Source: Bradyrhizobium barranii subsp. barranii
Lineage (GTDB): Bacteria; Pseudomonadota; Alphaproteobacteria; Rhizobiales; Xanthobacteraceae
Direction: 5' to 3'
Assembly (NCBI RefSeq): GCF_017565645.3
Contig: NZ_CP086136.1
Span: 2,308,001 to 2,372,000, forward strand
DNA length: 64,000 nt
Of this stretch, positions 16,683 through 25,462 are shown one piece after another. How positions within the stretch are numbered: position 1 is the first letter of the stretch; each line of letters opens with the position of its first letter. The translations under genes and the position numbers were made by a program. The notes below the pieces were generated by a model. It searched no databases, had not been told where the DNA came from, and saw nothing but the letters and a program-made list of their open reading frames with translations.

Positions 16683-17360
16683 ATGAGACGGTTTCTGTCG
16701 GGGGCGTTGCCGTTCTACGCGCTGGCCGGATTGGCCATGTGCATGTACCTCGTCCTGTACAAGACGAACCTGTTCGACTTGAACGCCATCGTCCAGGATG
16801 CGACCGGTTCGGCATGGTTTCCGGTCTTCATGTTCGCTTGCGTGCTCCTGGAGTCGGTCTTTCCGTATTTCGGCTATTTTCCCGGAACCGCCCTCATCCT
16901 GATGTCCGTGGCGCTCAATCCGAAGCCTGCGGATGTCTCCGTTTTCATCGTGGCGTGGGCGGCCATCATCGTGGGCGCCGTTCTGAGTTACGGACAGGCT
17001 CGCTTTTTCAGACCGATGTTGCAGCGGGTTACCTCAAAAGCGGCACTGGGCCGATGTGAGTCCCTTCTCGACTCCTATGGTCCGTACGCGCGCGTTGCCT
17101 TGTTCGTTCATCCCAACGCTTGCGCGATGTATTTCACGGCCCTCGGACTTCTTGGCCGGAACCTGACGCGAGAGCTCGCTTATCTCAGTGTGGGTGCAGC
17201 AGCCTCCGTGGGCATTCTGTTCGTCATTGTGACCAGACTGGTGTCGTCCGCAGGCGCCACCGATGACGGGGAATTGCAGGTGCTGCTGGCGGCAGGCCTG
17301 GTCGCCATCGGAACCCTCGTCGGTCTCTACGCGGCCTTACGGCCGGATCGGGCTGCTTGA
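16683..17360 (+). CDS. Multi-pass membrane protein, DedA-like
   Basis: 225 aa from the ATG at 16683; an ATG at 16605 would add an unusual hydrophilic N-terminus. About five to six hydrophobic segments are visible. The layout ESVFPYFGYFPGTALILMSV, then a glycine-containing helix (IIVGAVLSYGQARFF), then a paired region with YARVALFVHPNACAMY, recalls the two re-entrant segments of DedA/VTT proteins, thought to move lipids across membranes. The match is by pattern only. The IS110 element begins just after its stop. Confidence 0.5.
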   Translation: MRRFLSGALPFYALAGLAMCMYLVLYKTNLFDLNAIVQDATGSAWFPVFMFACVLLESVFPYFGYFPGTALILMSVALNPKPADVSVFIVAWAAIIVGAVLSYGQARFFRPMLQRVTSKAALGRCESLLDSYGPYARVALFVHPNACAMYFTALGLLGRNLTRELAYLSVGAAASVGILFVIVTRLVSSAGATDDGELQVLLAAGLVAIGTLVGLYAALRPDRAA

Positions 17361-17497
17361 AGCTTGATCCGGAAGAGCGCGAAGCGGTTTTCCGAACAAA
17401 GAGCCCGCTTTGAGCTTGGTCGGTCATGATCCATGTGCGGAAGCACCCAAGTCAGATGGGGTATTCGGCCTGTTGCTGAGCCCCGCGTTAGCAGGGT

Positions 17498-17569
17498 GCT
17501 GCGCTTCAGGTTGATGATAAACGTGGTCTGTTTTCGAACAGCCACAAGCATCAGACGGAGAAGCGCAGC
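17498..17569 (+). ncRNA. Candidate IS110 bridge RNA segment / structured transposase leader
   Basis: A perfect 10-bp inverted repeat, GCTGCGCTTC (17498-17507) and GAAGCGCAGC (17560-17569), closes a loop that holds a second hairpin, CTGTT-TTCG-AACAG (17528-17541), with a UUCG-type tetraloop. The 3' arm ends directly at the transposase ATG and the GGAG ribosome site overlaps it. In IS110 elements the non-coding left end encodes a bridge RNA that pairs with target and donor DNA; position and structure fit, but the full RNA probably starts further upstream (about 17390). Guide loops were not assigned. Confidence 0.45.
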
Positions 17570-18607
17570 ATGAAACATTACGCTGGACTGGACGTGTCGG
17601 TCAAAGAGACGTCCCTGTGCATTGTCGACGAAACGGGCCGCATTTGCCGGGAAGCGAAGTTGGTGAGTCACCCGGACGATCTTCTTGCTGCACTCAACGA
17701 TCCGATTTGGCGGTTTGATCGGATTGGGCTCGAGGCTGGACCGCTGTCGCAATGGCTGTTCAGCGGGCTGGCGGAGGCTGGCCTGCCGGTAATCTGCATC
17801 GAGACGCGACATGCCAAGGCGTTCCTCAAGGCGCAGGTGAACAAGAGCGACCGCAATGATGCGCGTGGCATTGCGCAGATGATGCGCGTCGGCTTGTTCC
17901 GGCCTGTCCACGTCAAGACCCTGATCAGCCAAAAGCGACGGGTCCTGCTTGCCGGTCGCAAGCTGCTTCAGGAGAAGGCCATTGCCATCGAGAATGACAT
18001 TCGTGGGCTGTTACGCAACTTCGGCTTGAAGGTCGGAATTGTGGGGGTGATCGGCTTTGAACAACGTATCCACGAACTCGTCGGCGGTCAGCCGGAGCTG
18101 GCCGAACTCATGGAACCGCTTCTCGTCGCCCGACGCGTTTTACGCGAACAGTTCACACAACTGCATCGCAAAGTGCTTCTACTTGCCCGGGAAAGCGAGG
18201 TCTGTCGTCGGTTGATGACGATCCCTGGTGTCGGCCCCGTCACGTCGCTGGCCTTTATCAGCACGATCGACGTTCCCGCCCGCTTCAAGAGTTCGAAAGC
18301 CGTCGGGCCGTCCCTTGGATTGACGCCAGTTCTCAACCAGTCCGGCGAAAGCCACCGCATCGGCCGGATTTCGCTGTGCGGTGATGAAGCCATGCGAGCG
18401 CTACTCTATGAGGCCGCACAGGTCATGCTGACGCGGGTGCAGAAATGGTCCTGGCTCAAGGCGTGGGCCATGCAGATCGCCAAACGACGCGGGCAGCAGA
18501 AGGCGATCGTCGCTTTGGCGCGGCGGCTCGCCGTCATCATGCACCGCATGTGGAGCGACGGAACGGAATTCCGCTGGACACGGGAGGCCACGCCCGCGGC
18601 ACAATAG
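17570..18607 (+). CDS. IS110-family transposase (DEDD type)
   Basis: 345 aa, full length for the family. The N-terminal RuvC-like domain carries D8 in GLDVSVKE, a glutamate in RIGLEAGPLSQWL and the aspartates of NKSDRNDARGIAQMM. The C-terminal domain begins with LMTIPGVGPVTSLAF and contains GLTPVLNQSGES, the region of the serine nucleophile. No frameshift or internal stop, so the gene could be active. The start ATG lies at the base of a strong stem that overlaps its ribosome site, which may limit translation. Confidence 0.93.
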   Translation: MKHYAGLDVSVKETSLCIVDETGRICREAKLVSHPDDLLAALNDPIWRFDRIGLEAGPLSQWLFSGLAEAGLPVICIETRHAKAFLKAQVNKSDRNDARGIAQMMRVGLFRPVHVKTLISQKRRVLLAGRKLLQEKAIAIENDIRGLLRNFGLKVGIVGVIGFEQRIHELVGGQPELAELMEPLLVARRVLREQFTQLHRKVLLLARESEVCRRLMTIPGVGPVTSLAFISTIDVPARFKSSKAVGPSLGLTPVLNQSGESHRIGRISLCGDEAMRALLYEAAQVMLTRVQKWSWLKAWAMQIAKRRGQQKAIVALARRLAVIMHRMWSDGTEFRWTREATPAAQ

Positions 18608-18745
18608 TGCGACGCGCGGTCCACGCACCCGTTGTTTAGCGGGAGGAGGTCCCTCGCGGGACGATGGACGAGATGAGTTCGCTTTGGGCTCTTGTACGGT
18701 CGCGTCCTTGCGATCAGCACGCGAGTCAGATTGTTCCGTCTCGTT

Positions 18746-19060
18746 CTACTGATCCCATGCTGGGAGAGCCATACGGCTGATTCGCACTGAACGTCCGGGT
18801 AACGACGCAGCAACGAGGGCGACGATCAGTGCCCCGAGCGCGGCCGTCGCGGCCCACCCGTACCAGTACATCGCTGGAGCTAGAAATCCCATCGCAGGGT
18901 CAGCAACGTCTCGCGAATGATGCGTGCCCGCCAGCACGATGCCGAGCGACGGGAAAACGGTGAAAAGAGCAAGGTCCTTTGCGAGTGCAACCACGTAGAG
19001 GAAGCCAAATGTCGTCCCGAACGCGAATGCAAAGCGGCGGAACGCAGCCGATAACGTCAT
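18746..19060 (-). CDS. Small membrane protein, second of a coupled pair
   Basis: 104 aa from the ATG at 19060. About three hydrophobic segments are visible: FGTTFGFLYVVALAKDLALF, VFPSLGIVLAG and WYGWAATAALGALIVALVAA. The start overlaps the stop of the upstream gene by four bases (ATGA), so the two are translationally coupled and may form one membrane complex. No family recognised. Confidence 0.65.
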   Translation of the reverse strand: MTLSAAFRRFAFAFGTTFGFLYVVALAKDLALFTVFPSLGIVLAGTHHSRDVADPAMGFLAPAMYWYGWAATAALGALIVALVAASLPGRSVRISRMALPAWDQ

Positions 19061-19491
19061 GCGCCGAAACCCCTGATGTTGTTTACGACGTGGCCAGTTA
19101 GGAAGCCCCACCAGATGACAAAGGCGAGGATCGAGGTGAGCATCGTGCGCGTCTGAGCAGGATCGTCGGCACGCGGCCGTCGCCAGCAAACCCAGTAGGC
19201 TGGTAGCAACGCAAAACCGATAGCGGCGAAGTGCTCCTTGAGGTCGAAGTAGCCCAGGGCTGGCCAATGACCGGCGCGCTCTAACTCCGGCCTGATGTCG
19301 ACGCGAAAATACAGATAGATGATCCCACCAAGCAGGATGGAGATGGCATACAAGACGACGACGGCATCGGCGAACCGGGCCGATGACACGGAGCGAAAGC
19401 GGCCGAAAAACGAACTGGGGCGCGTTCGCACAGTCGCCCACGTCGCCAAGGTCTGGTGCGTAATCGCGCCAAGCAGTGCAACGGCGACCAA
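19057..19491 (-). CDS. Membrane protein, first of a coupled pair
   Basis: 144 aa with about four hydrophobic segments: an N-terminal helix (AVALLGAITHQTLATWA), ADAVVVLYAISILLGGIIYLYF, HFAAIGFALLPAYWVCW and MLTSILAFVIWWGFLTGHVV. A histidine in ITHQ and another in TGHVVNNIRG sit at helix ends, as in some heme- or quinone-binding membrane proteins, but this is only suggestive. Overlaps the next gene by four bases. No family assigned. Confidence 0.65.
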   Translation of the reverse strand: MVAVALLGAITHQTLATWATVRTRPSSFFGRFRSVSSARFADAVVVLYAISILLGGIIYLYFRVDIRPELERAGHWPALGYFDLKEHFAAIGFALLPAYWVCWRRPRADDPAQTRTMLTSILAFVIWWGFLTGHVVNNIRGFGA

Positions 19492-19553
19492 GCCGTGAAT
19501 AATCAGGAGTACTGTCGCCAGAACCTCACTCCCGGCCTATTGCCCGCTTGCTG

Positions 19554-20891
19554 TCACGTGAAGAGTTCCTCAGTCCCGAATGGCTCCGCCGACCACGGCC
19601 GGAAGCGATTGAGGGTGAACTTCGTCTTCTGGCCGGGTTCAACGTCCACCAGCACGTAGTTGTACTCCTCTTGCGGAGGCTGGCCCTTCCAGTAAAGGTC
19701 CCGCGGATAGTCGGCGGCCACCTTGATGCTGGTTCGCCCCGGCAGGATTGGGTCTTGTTCTGCGCCCCCACCGCCCAACATCAGATACTTTACCCCATCT
19801 ACATCGTAGATTTCCGTGGTGTGGACGTGCCCGTTCAACACGATCACCTCCATGTCCTTGGCATACGACGCAATCACCTTGTGCGGGTTATCGGGAGCCG
19901 GGATCGGGCCTAAGCCTGACCGCGCAAACACGGGATAGTGGAAGACGATAAACGCCTTCCGAATGCCGTTGGCCTTCGCCTCGTCCATCCACTTTTGAAG
20001 CTGGGTCATCTGCTCGGCATATTTTGGCCGATCAGCGTCCCACAGCGACGGCGAACGGTAATCGTACTTGCCACTCCAGAGATAGATGAAGCGGGTGCCC
20101 TTGAAGTCGAATTTGTAGATGAGGTTTTCCGGCGTGACGCCGAATTTTTTCAGATACGGCACAGCCGAAAGTACGCCCTCAATCTTTGGGTCGGCCCACA
20201 CCTCATGATTACCCACACTCATGAAAAAGCGCCCATCCAGACCGGCCGCGCGCATCTCGTCATCCGGCGCGGGTAGCTTCTTCAACATTGTTTCGTTCAC
20301 GCGCTTCCAGTATGGGCTGTCACTCACGGTCAAGCCCTGATTGCCCCACCACACAGCGTCACCGCTATTGACCACGAATTTGGCGCGACCGGATTGAACG
20401 TCCTTGACAATTTCGCGCGTCACCCATTCGCCGCCCTGAAGCCGGAACATGGTTCGATGCACTCCGGGAAGCAGTTTCACGTCTTCAACGGATGCCTCAG
20501 TGACCCAACCCTTATCTACCGTCAGGGTCATCACTTCCGTCTTGGATGCGAACGGCATGACGACCTTGACCAGGTCCTTTGTGACCGGATCGAAGATCAT
20601 CTTCACATCCTTCGCTACGACGGCCTCGGCGACCTTTTCCGGCATGACCAATCCGAACATCTCGACGAAGAACTTGCTGAGGTCCGGTTGTCCCTCTTTC
20701 AACGGGAGGTACATCATCGGTCGGGTATCGCCGACCGCAGCGAATGAAAAACCGGCTGCGGGAAGCGGTGCTTGCGCGGGCGTTGTTTGTGTCTGGGCAC
20801 CGGCAACGAGTGGCACGGAGAATGCGGGCACTGCTGCGAGTGCGCCTAGAACCAGGCGACGACTGGGCTCGTTAGGCCAAGAGGATTGCAT
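19554..20891 (-). CDS. Secreted metallophosphoesterase
   Basis: 445 aa from the ATG at 20891, preceded by AGGGGTGATC. The N-terminus PSRRLVLGALAAVPAFS is a twin-arginine-type signal, suggesting export of a folded, metal-loaded enzyme. The calcineurin-like metal motifs occur in order: GDTRP near 55, SGDAVWWGN, VGNHEVW, HYP and GHVHTTE. Such enzymes cleave phosphate mono- or diesters; the substrate is not evident. The gap to the upstream divergent TAXI gene is about 250 bp; the membrane pair follows 62 bp downstream on the same strand. Confidence 0.85.
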   Translation of the reverse strand: MQSSWPNEPSRRLVLGALAAVPAFSVPLVAGAQTQTTPAQAPLPAAGFSFAAVGDTRPMMYLPLKEGQPDLSKFFVEMFGLVMPEKVAEAVVAKDVKMIFDPVTKDLVKVVMPFASKTEVMTLTVDKGWVTEASVEDVKLLPGVHRTMFRLQGGEWVTREIVKDVQSGRAKFVVNSGDAVWWGNQGLTVSDSPYWKRVNETMLKKLPAPDDEMRAAGLDGRFFMSVGNHEVWADPKIEGVLSAVPYLKKFGVTPENLIYKFDFKGTRFIYLWSGKYDYRSPSLWDADRPKYAEQMTQLQKWMDEAKANGIRKAFIVFHYPVFARSGLGPIPAPDNPHKVIASYAKDMEVIVLNGHVHTTEIYDVDGVKYLMLGGGGAEQDPILPGRTSIKVAADYPRDLYWKGQPPQEEYNYVLVDVEPGQKTKFTLNRFRPWSAEPFGTEELFT

Positions 20892-21140
20892 GATGATCAC
20901 CCCTGATCGAGGAGAGGGAATGAGCCGCCGCATAGGGCGCGCAAACAGCCCGATTTGCCGGCCGTTTCCCGTAGACCTTCAGCGGTGGGTGAGCTTGATA
21001 TAGATCAACGTCCTCATCTGCCGTAGCAGCGAGCACGTAGAGCGGCGGCTGGCAGCTATTCTGGCCGCGGACGTTTGCGGGCATCGCAGGTGTGCAGAAT
21101 ACAGCGGCAGGGACGTGGCGAACCCACACAGGTGGCGAGC

Positions 21141-22478
21141 ATGATGTCGATGAAATTGCCGCTGTGGCTTCGCTTTTTCCTGCTCCTCGGCGTCGTCGCC
21201 TTTGCGGCAGGCGCGGGTCTCCTTGCCTATCGGTACTACAGCCGCCCGGTAACGCTGACTGTGGCGGTCGGTTCGGTCGACGGCGAGGCGGCCAAGGCAA
21301 TGTCAGCGATGGCAGGCGAGTTCGTTTCAGTGAACGCGCCGGTCCGACTCAAGGTCATCGACAGCGGCACCGCGCTTGAGGCCGCTGCCGCTTTCTCCGC
21401 GGGCAAGGTCGATCTCGCTGTGGTTCGCGGCGATGTCGGCGACTTGTCGCAGGCGCAAGCCGTCGTCGTCGTCAGCCATATGGTCGTACTGATCATCGCG
21501 CCGCCGGGATCGTCCATCGACAGCATTGCCAACCTGAAGGGACGCACGGTCGGCGTGGTCGGCGGAGCAGTGAACGCCAAAGTTGTCGATGTGTTGACCA
21601 AGGGATACGATCTGGCGGGCGCAAAAACTGTCTTCAAGAACCTTGCTTTGACGGATGTCCGGCAAGCCATTCAGTCAAAACAAGTCAGTGCCCTGCTTGT
21701 CGTGATCCCGCTCGCCGAAAAATACCTTTCGCTCGTTCGCGGATTTTTTCAGCTCGACCGTAAAAAGACCCCGGTACTGATCCCAATCGATTCCGCGGGG
21801 GCAATTGCAGAGAATGAGCGCGCTTTTGAAAGCTTCGACGTCCCGAAGGGCACGCTGCGGGGATCGCCGCCGGTCCCGGAAGATGACCTGACGACCCTGA
21901 GGACCTCGCTATACCTGGTTGCGCAAAAGAAGCTTGGCACTGATCTGGTAACCGACCTCACGGAGGCGATCATGAGCGCGCGCAGGAATCTGCTGCGCGA
22001 GCAGCCGATTTTCGCACAGATCACCGCGCCCAGCACCGACCAGGATGCCTACCTTCCGCTGCATCCTGGCGCGGCAGCCGTCTACAACAGCACCACGCAA
22101 AGCTTCATGGATGAATACGGCAACTGGATCTATTTGACGCCGATGGTACTGGGTGGCGCTGCCACCATGCTTGCGGCGGCGTGGAAATTCCTGGGCCTCG
22201 GCAGCCGCGCAGCCGAAGGCCCGCTCGATTCTCTCTACGCCCTGGCGCGCCGGATTCGGAAAGTCGATACAGAGGCCGAACTTTCGGATATCGAAGACGA
22301 AATCGACCGCATTCTAAAGGCGGAGCTCGCCAAATCCGCTGCTGGAGACGAGAGCGCGGTGGATGATGCCACATTGAACGTGGCAGCCCACCGGCTGGAG
22401 AGCTTGATTCACGACCGACGCACATTGATCGCCAAGGGACCCGCAGTTGCCTCCGCGGCGAAGGCGACACAGCGCTAA
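21141..22478 (+). CDS. TAXI-type TRAP solute-binding protein, membrane-anchored
   Basis: 445 aa from the ATG at 21141 (ATG codons at 21144 and 21150 are alternatives). An N-terminal hydrophobic segment (about 7-30, LWLRFFLLLGVVAFAAGAGL) is followed by a TAXI-family binding domain with VGSVDGEAAKAM, DLAVVRGDVGDL and LKGRTVGVVGGAVNAKV. Near residue 335-355 a second membrane segment (IYLTPMVLGGAATMLAAAW) leads to a helical cytoplasmic tail. No TRAP permease (DctQ/DctM) is present nearby. Two membrane segments with a long tail suggest a sensor or anchored receptor rather than a free binding protein. Confidence 0.75.
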   Translation: MMSMKLPLWLRFFLLLGVVAFAAGAGLLAYRYYSRPVTLTVAVGSVDGEAAKAMSAMAGEFVSVNAPVRLKVIDSGTALEAAAAFSAGKVDLAVVRGDVGDLSQAQAVVVVSHMVVLIIAPPGSSIDSIANLKGRTVGVVGGAVNAKVVDVLTKGYDLAGAKTVFKNLALTDVRQAIQSKQVSALLVVIPLAEKYLSLVRGFFQLDRKKTPVLIPIDSAGAIAENERAFESFDVPKGTLRGSPPVPEDDLTTLRTSLYLVAQKKLGTDLVTDLTEAIMSARRNLLREQPIFAQITAPSTDQDAYLPLHPGAAAVYNSTTQSFMDEYGNWIYLTPMVLGGAATMLAAAWKFLGLGSRAAEGPLDSLYALARRIRKVDTEAELSDIEDEIDRILKAELAKSAAGDESAVDDATLNVAAHRLESLIHDRRTLIAKGPAVASAAKATQR

Positions 22479-22511
22479 GTCACGACACGCCTCGCAACAC
22501 AGTGGTGAATC

Positions 22512-23261
22512 ATGAATGCAATCGCGCTATCGTGCATCACGTTTCTATGCATCTCAGGCGGTGCCCTGCTCGGTATGTTCCTTCCTGGGCATCACCTGAG
22601 CACGGATGACAAGGATGTGGTCAGGCTGGGCACGGGCCTCATCGGGACGATAGCCGCGCTTGTCCTCGGCCTGCTGATCGCATCGGCGAAGGGCTCCTAC
22701 GACACGCAGAGCACTCAAGTCACGCAGATGACGAGTAATGTTGTCCTGCTCGACAATCTGCTGGCGCAGTACGGACCGGAGGCGAATGACGAACGCAATC
22801 TGTTGCGGCGCGCCATCGTTGTTTTAGCCGATCGAATGTGGCGCGAGAAAAGTTCCGAGGTTGCCAAGGCGAACCCCTTCGAGGCCAGCGCCGTAAGCGA
22901 AGCATTCTTTGCGAAGCTTCAGGAGCTTTCGCCGCAGAACGATTCCCAGCGCTCCCTGCAAGCCAGGGCCATACAGATCGCCACCGACATTGCGCAAACC
23001 CGCCTGTCGCTGTTCGCACAGACGAACAACTCGATCCCTATGCCGTTCCTGGTGGTGCTGATTGTCTGGCTCACCATCATCTTTGGAAGCTTCGGCCTGT
23101 TTGCCAAACCCAGCGCAACCGTTTTCGGCTCGCTGTTCGTTTTTGCACTGTCGGCCGCCGGGGCGATCTACCTGGTCCTGGAACTGGGGCAGCCATTTGC
23201 GGGTTTGATGCAGATTTCCAGCGCACCACTGCGCAGCGCCCTCACGCCGCTCGGTCCCTAG
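22512..23261 (+). CDS. Bestrophin-like / DUF4239 membrane protein
   Basis: 249 aa, 33 bp after the TAXI gene and likely in the same transcript. Two hydrophobic segments near the N-terminus (ALSCITFLCISGGALLGMFL and TGLIGTIAALVLGLLIAS) and two near the C-terminus (PFLVVLIVWLTIIFGSFGLF and VFALSAAGAIYLVLEL) surround a helical soluble middle. The motif GLIGTIAALVLGLLIASAKG with later QLD/LLAQYGPEA is typical of DUF4239 proteins. Transport or channel activity is unproven. Confidence 0.75.
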   Translation: MNAIALSCITFLCISGGALLGMFLPGHHLSTDDKDVVRLGTGLIGTIAALVLGLLIASAKGSYDTQSTQVTQMTSNVVLLDNLLAQYGPEANDERNLLRRAIVVLADRMWREKSSEVAKANPFEASAVSEAFFAKLQELSPQNDSQRSLQARAIQIATDIAQTRLSLFAQTNNSIPMPFLVVLIVWLTIIFGSFGLFAKPSATVFGSLFVFALSAAGAIYLVLELGQPFAGLMQISSAPLRSALTPLGP

Positions 23262-23546
23262 CGTTCGCATGATCGAGGTTGCCGGCCAGAGCGAGCCCCG
23301 ACTGCTATCGTGGTCGTCGCGACCTGCTGCGGCGGCTGTTCGAGTTGATCAAGATGCGCATTGTGCTGCGATGTCCGAATCTGGCCCATGTCGGTCGGCT
23401 GCCTGATTTCTGCTTGCGAGGGCAAAGCGGACATTTGGGAAATTAGCGAGGTCGGCTAAGGGCCACAAGCAGACTCCGGCGTCTGGTCGATCACTTCGAA
23501 ACAGTCGTCATCCGCACCGGACGATGCGTCGAGTGCGACAAGGCGC
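23262..23546. other. Intergenic region with repeat remnants
   Basis: 285 bp. No gene recognised. Words such as GCAAAGCGGACATT (23424-23437) and GAGGTCGGC (about 23448-23456) also occur in the repeat at 28416-28490, so this may hold fragments of the same dispersed element. Confidence 0.4.
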
Positions 23547-24467
23547 CTAGACGTTGATCTCGGCCGCTGCCCGCACAATCGCTGCTACGGTTGCCTTGGC
23601 TGCCGGCGACGAGGTTCTCCCTCGCAAACACACGATGCCCGTGCTTGACGGCGGCGACTGCCAGCCATGTACGACAAGCCGGACAAGCGCGCCGGATTCC
23701 AGCTCCCCCCGTACCGCCGCGTTCGTCGCACCCAGAACGGTATCCGTGGTGAGCGCGACCGTCTTGAGCAGGCCGTAGTTGTCGCACTCGAGCGCAATGG
23801 CGGCCTCCTGGCCCGCAGGCAGGCCCAGCAGGGCGGCGAGCTCCACCTTTGAGGGGCTCAGCAACTTCGGTGCGGCGAGACCGTACGCCCAGACGTCCTG
23901 CAGCATGTGCTCGCGCCCGGCCAGCGGATGTCCTGCCCGCACATACAGGCCGGCCTGCTGCCCCCCGATCAACTGGATGTCCAGCGCGGCATCCCCAGGC
24001 ATGTCACGGACATCGGCGGCAAAGAACTCGATGCTTTCGGTACGCAAGCTCTCCAGCAACTGCACCCAGTTGCCGACCTCCATGCGCAGCGCCACCTGCG
24101 GGTGCTGGCGGCGCAACGCCACAAGCGCGCGTGGCATCAGGGTGGCCGTTAGCAGCGGCCCGACGCCGAAGGCCGTGTCGCCGAGCTGGCTGTCGCGGTA
24201 AAGATCCACGTCGCGCTGCAGGCAACGCGCCTCGAACAGCAGCTTGCGCGCCCGCTCAATGACGAATTCCCCGGCACGGGTAGGGCGGACATCACCAACG
24301 TCGCGGTCGAACAGGCGGATACCCAGGTCGTTCTCGATGGCCTGGATGCTGCGGCTGAAGGCCGGCTGGCTCAGGTGGGCGGCTGCGGCGGCGCGGGCGA
24401 AGTGCAGAGTGTCGGCAAGGGCGACAACGTGATTCAGGCGGCGCAGATTCACGGCATTGCTCTCCAT
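23547..24467 (-). CDS. LysR-family transcriptional regulator
   Basis: 306 aa. The N-terminal helix-turn-helix (LHFARAAAAAHLSQPAFSRSIQAIE, in two parts about residues 21-45) is followed by a periplasmic-binding-type effector domain from about residue 95. It is divergent from the sterol desaturase gene with only 98 bp between, the usual arrangement for control of the divergent gene and its own transcription. The effector is unknown; an aromatic aldehyde, alcohol or lipid is a guess from the neighbours. Confidence 0.9.
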   Translation of the reverse strand: MESNAVNLRRLNHVVALADTLHFARAAAAAHLSQPAFSRSIQAIENDLGIRLFDRDVGDVRPTRAGEFVIERARKLLFEARCLQRDVDLYRDSQLGDTAFGVGPLLTATLMPRALVALRRQHPQVALRMEVGNWVQLLESLRTESIEFFAADVRDMPGDAALDIQLIGGQQAGLYVRAGHPLAGREHMLQDVWAYGLAAPKLLSPSKVELAALLGLPAGQEAAIALECDNYGLLKTVALTTDTVLGATNAAVRGELESGALVRLVVHGWQSPPSSTGIVCLRGRTSSPAAKATVAAIVRAAAEINV

Positions 24468-24565
24468 GCATCAAGACGATGAGTATTATGCATTGGACGC
24501 AATATGGCGACACCCCTTAGACCGTTCCACAATTTAAAACATGAGAGCGGCAGGAGACGTCCCAT
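24468..24565. promoter_or_regulatory. Divergent promoter region, likely LysR operator
   Basis: 98 bp between the LysR gene and the sterol desaturase. It is AT-rich compared with the genes and holds TATTATGCATTGGACGCAAT at about 24483-24502. A T-N11-A LysR box is expected here but no single one stood out. Confidence 0.45.
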
Positions 24566-25462
24566 ATGAGCTCGCAATTGCAGTACCTCTTAATTGGCGC
24601 CTGCATCCTAGGCTTTGCCGCCATGGAGTTCGTCACCCGGCGGTATCAAGCCACCGTGCGCGGCAACGCGACAGCCAACGACGCCTCGCTTGAAGTGCTG
24701 ATGTTCGTCAGCCCGATCGCCATCACCCAGCCTATCGCACTGCTGGGCAGCAACGCGTTGTGCAGCTGGCTCATGCCGACGCAGCACGACGCCTGGGCCA
24801 ACCTGCCATGGTGGGCGATGGCCGGACTGCTGCTCATCGGCGATGACCTCACGCAGTACCTCTGGCACCGCGCCTCGCACACGCCCTTGCTGTGGCCGCT
24901 GCACCGCGCGCATCACAGCGCGGCCTACATGAGCGTGCGCATTACCTACCGCAACAACTTCTTTTACTACCTGATGATGCCGGGCCTGTGGATCGGCGGC
25001 GTGGCGGTGTACCTGGGTTTCGGCCCAGTCTATGCGGCGTACCTGGTGATCAAGTTGGCGGTCATCCTGGGCGCGCACTGCGCTTGGGCGTGGGATGCGC
25101 CGCTGTACCGCATCCGCGCGCTGCATCCGCTGATGTGGGTGCTGGAGCGCACCATCTCCACGCCGGCCACGCACCAGGCGCACCATGCGCTCACCAACGA
25201 AGATGGCATTGGCCACTACAAGGGCAACTTCGGCAACCTGCTGTTCTTCTGGGACGTGCTGTTCGGCACGGCGCATATCACACGCAAATATCCCGCCAAG
25301 GTCGGCCTGCAGGACGACATCCTGTTTGGCCCGGAGCGCTGGACGACGCAGATGTTCTACCCGCTCGTCCACTCAAAGCGCGAACATTCGGCGCTCCGCC
25401 CCGGCGGCCGTGGCTTCACCGAAGCAGACCTGCAGACCGAAGCTAAGCAGAAGGCCACCTGA
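24566..25462 (+). CDS. Sterol desaturase / fatty acid hydroxylase family protein
   Basis: 298 aa integral membrane protein with several hydrophobic segments. The di-iron histidine boxes are complete: HRASH, HRAHH and HQAHH, with a further histidine in THITRK near the C-terminus. Family members hydroxylate or desaturate lipids, sterols or hydrophobic substrates with oxygen. It is divergent from the LysR regulator, which is its likely regulator. The substrate is unknown; a hopanoid or fatty acid is possible. Confidence 0.88.
   Translation: MSSQLQYLLIGACILGFAAMEFVTRRYQATVRGNATANDASLEVLMFVSPIAITQPIALLGSNALCSWLMPTQHDAWANLPWWAMAGLLLIGDDLTQYLWHRASHTPLLWPLHRAHHSAAYMSVRITYRNNFFYYLMMPGLWIGGVAVYLGFGPVYAAYLVIKLAVILGAHCAWAWDAPLYRIRALHPLMWVLERTISTPATHQAHHALTNEDGIGHYKGNFGNLLFFWDVLFGTAHITRKYPAKVGLQDDILFGPERWTTQMFYPLVHSKREHSALRPGGRGFTEADLQTEAKQKAT

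Larger units (their letters stand above)
17364..18740 (+). mobile_element. IS110-family insertion sequence, approximate limits
   Basis: Contains one intact transposase (17570-18607), a leader of about 200 bp with strong RNA structure, and a short right end. IS110 elements have no terminal inverted repeats and make no clear target duplication, so the limits are only bracketed by the flanking genes. The left flank at 17364-17397 (TGATCCGGAAGAGCG then CGGTTTTCCGAA) resembles one half of a genomic REP-like repeat. A similar half is in the repeat at 40734-40806. This suggests insertion into a REP. Confidence 0.7.

Noticed and set aside
17364..18740. Exact IS110 ends
   Set aside because: The family has no terminal inverted repeats and no second copy is in the window, so exact limits cannot be read from this sequence.
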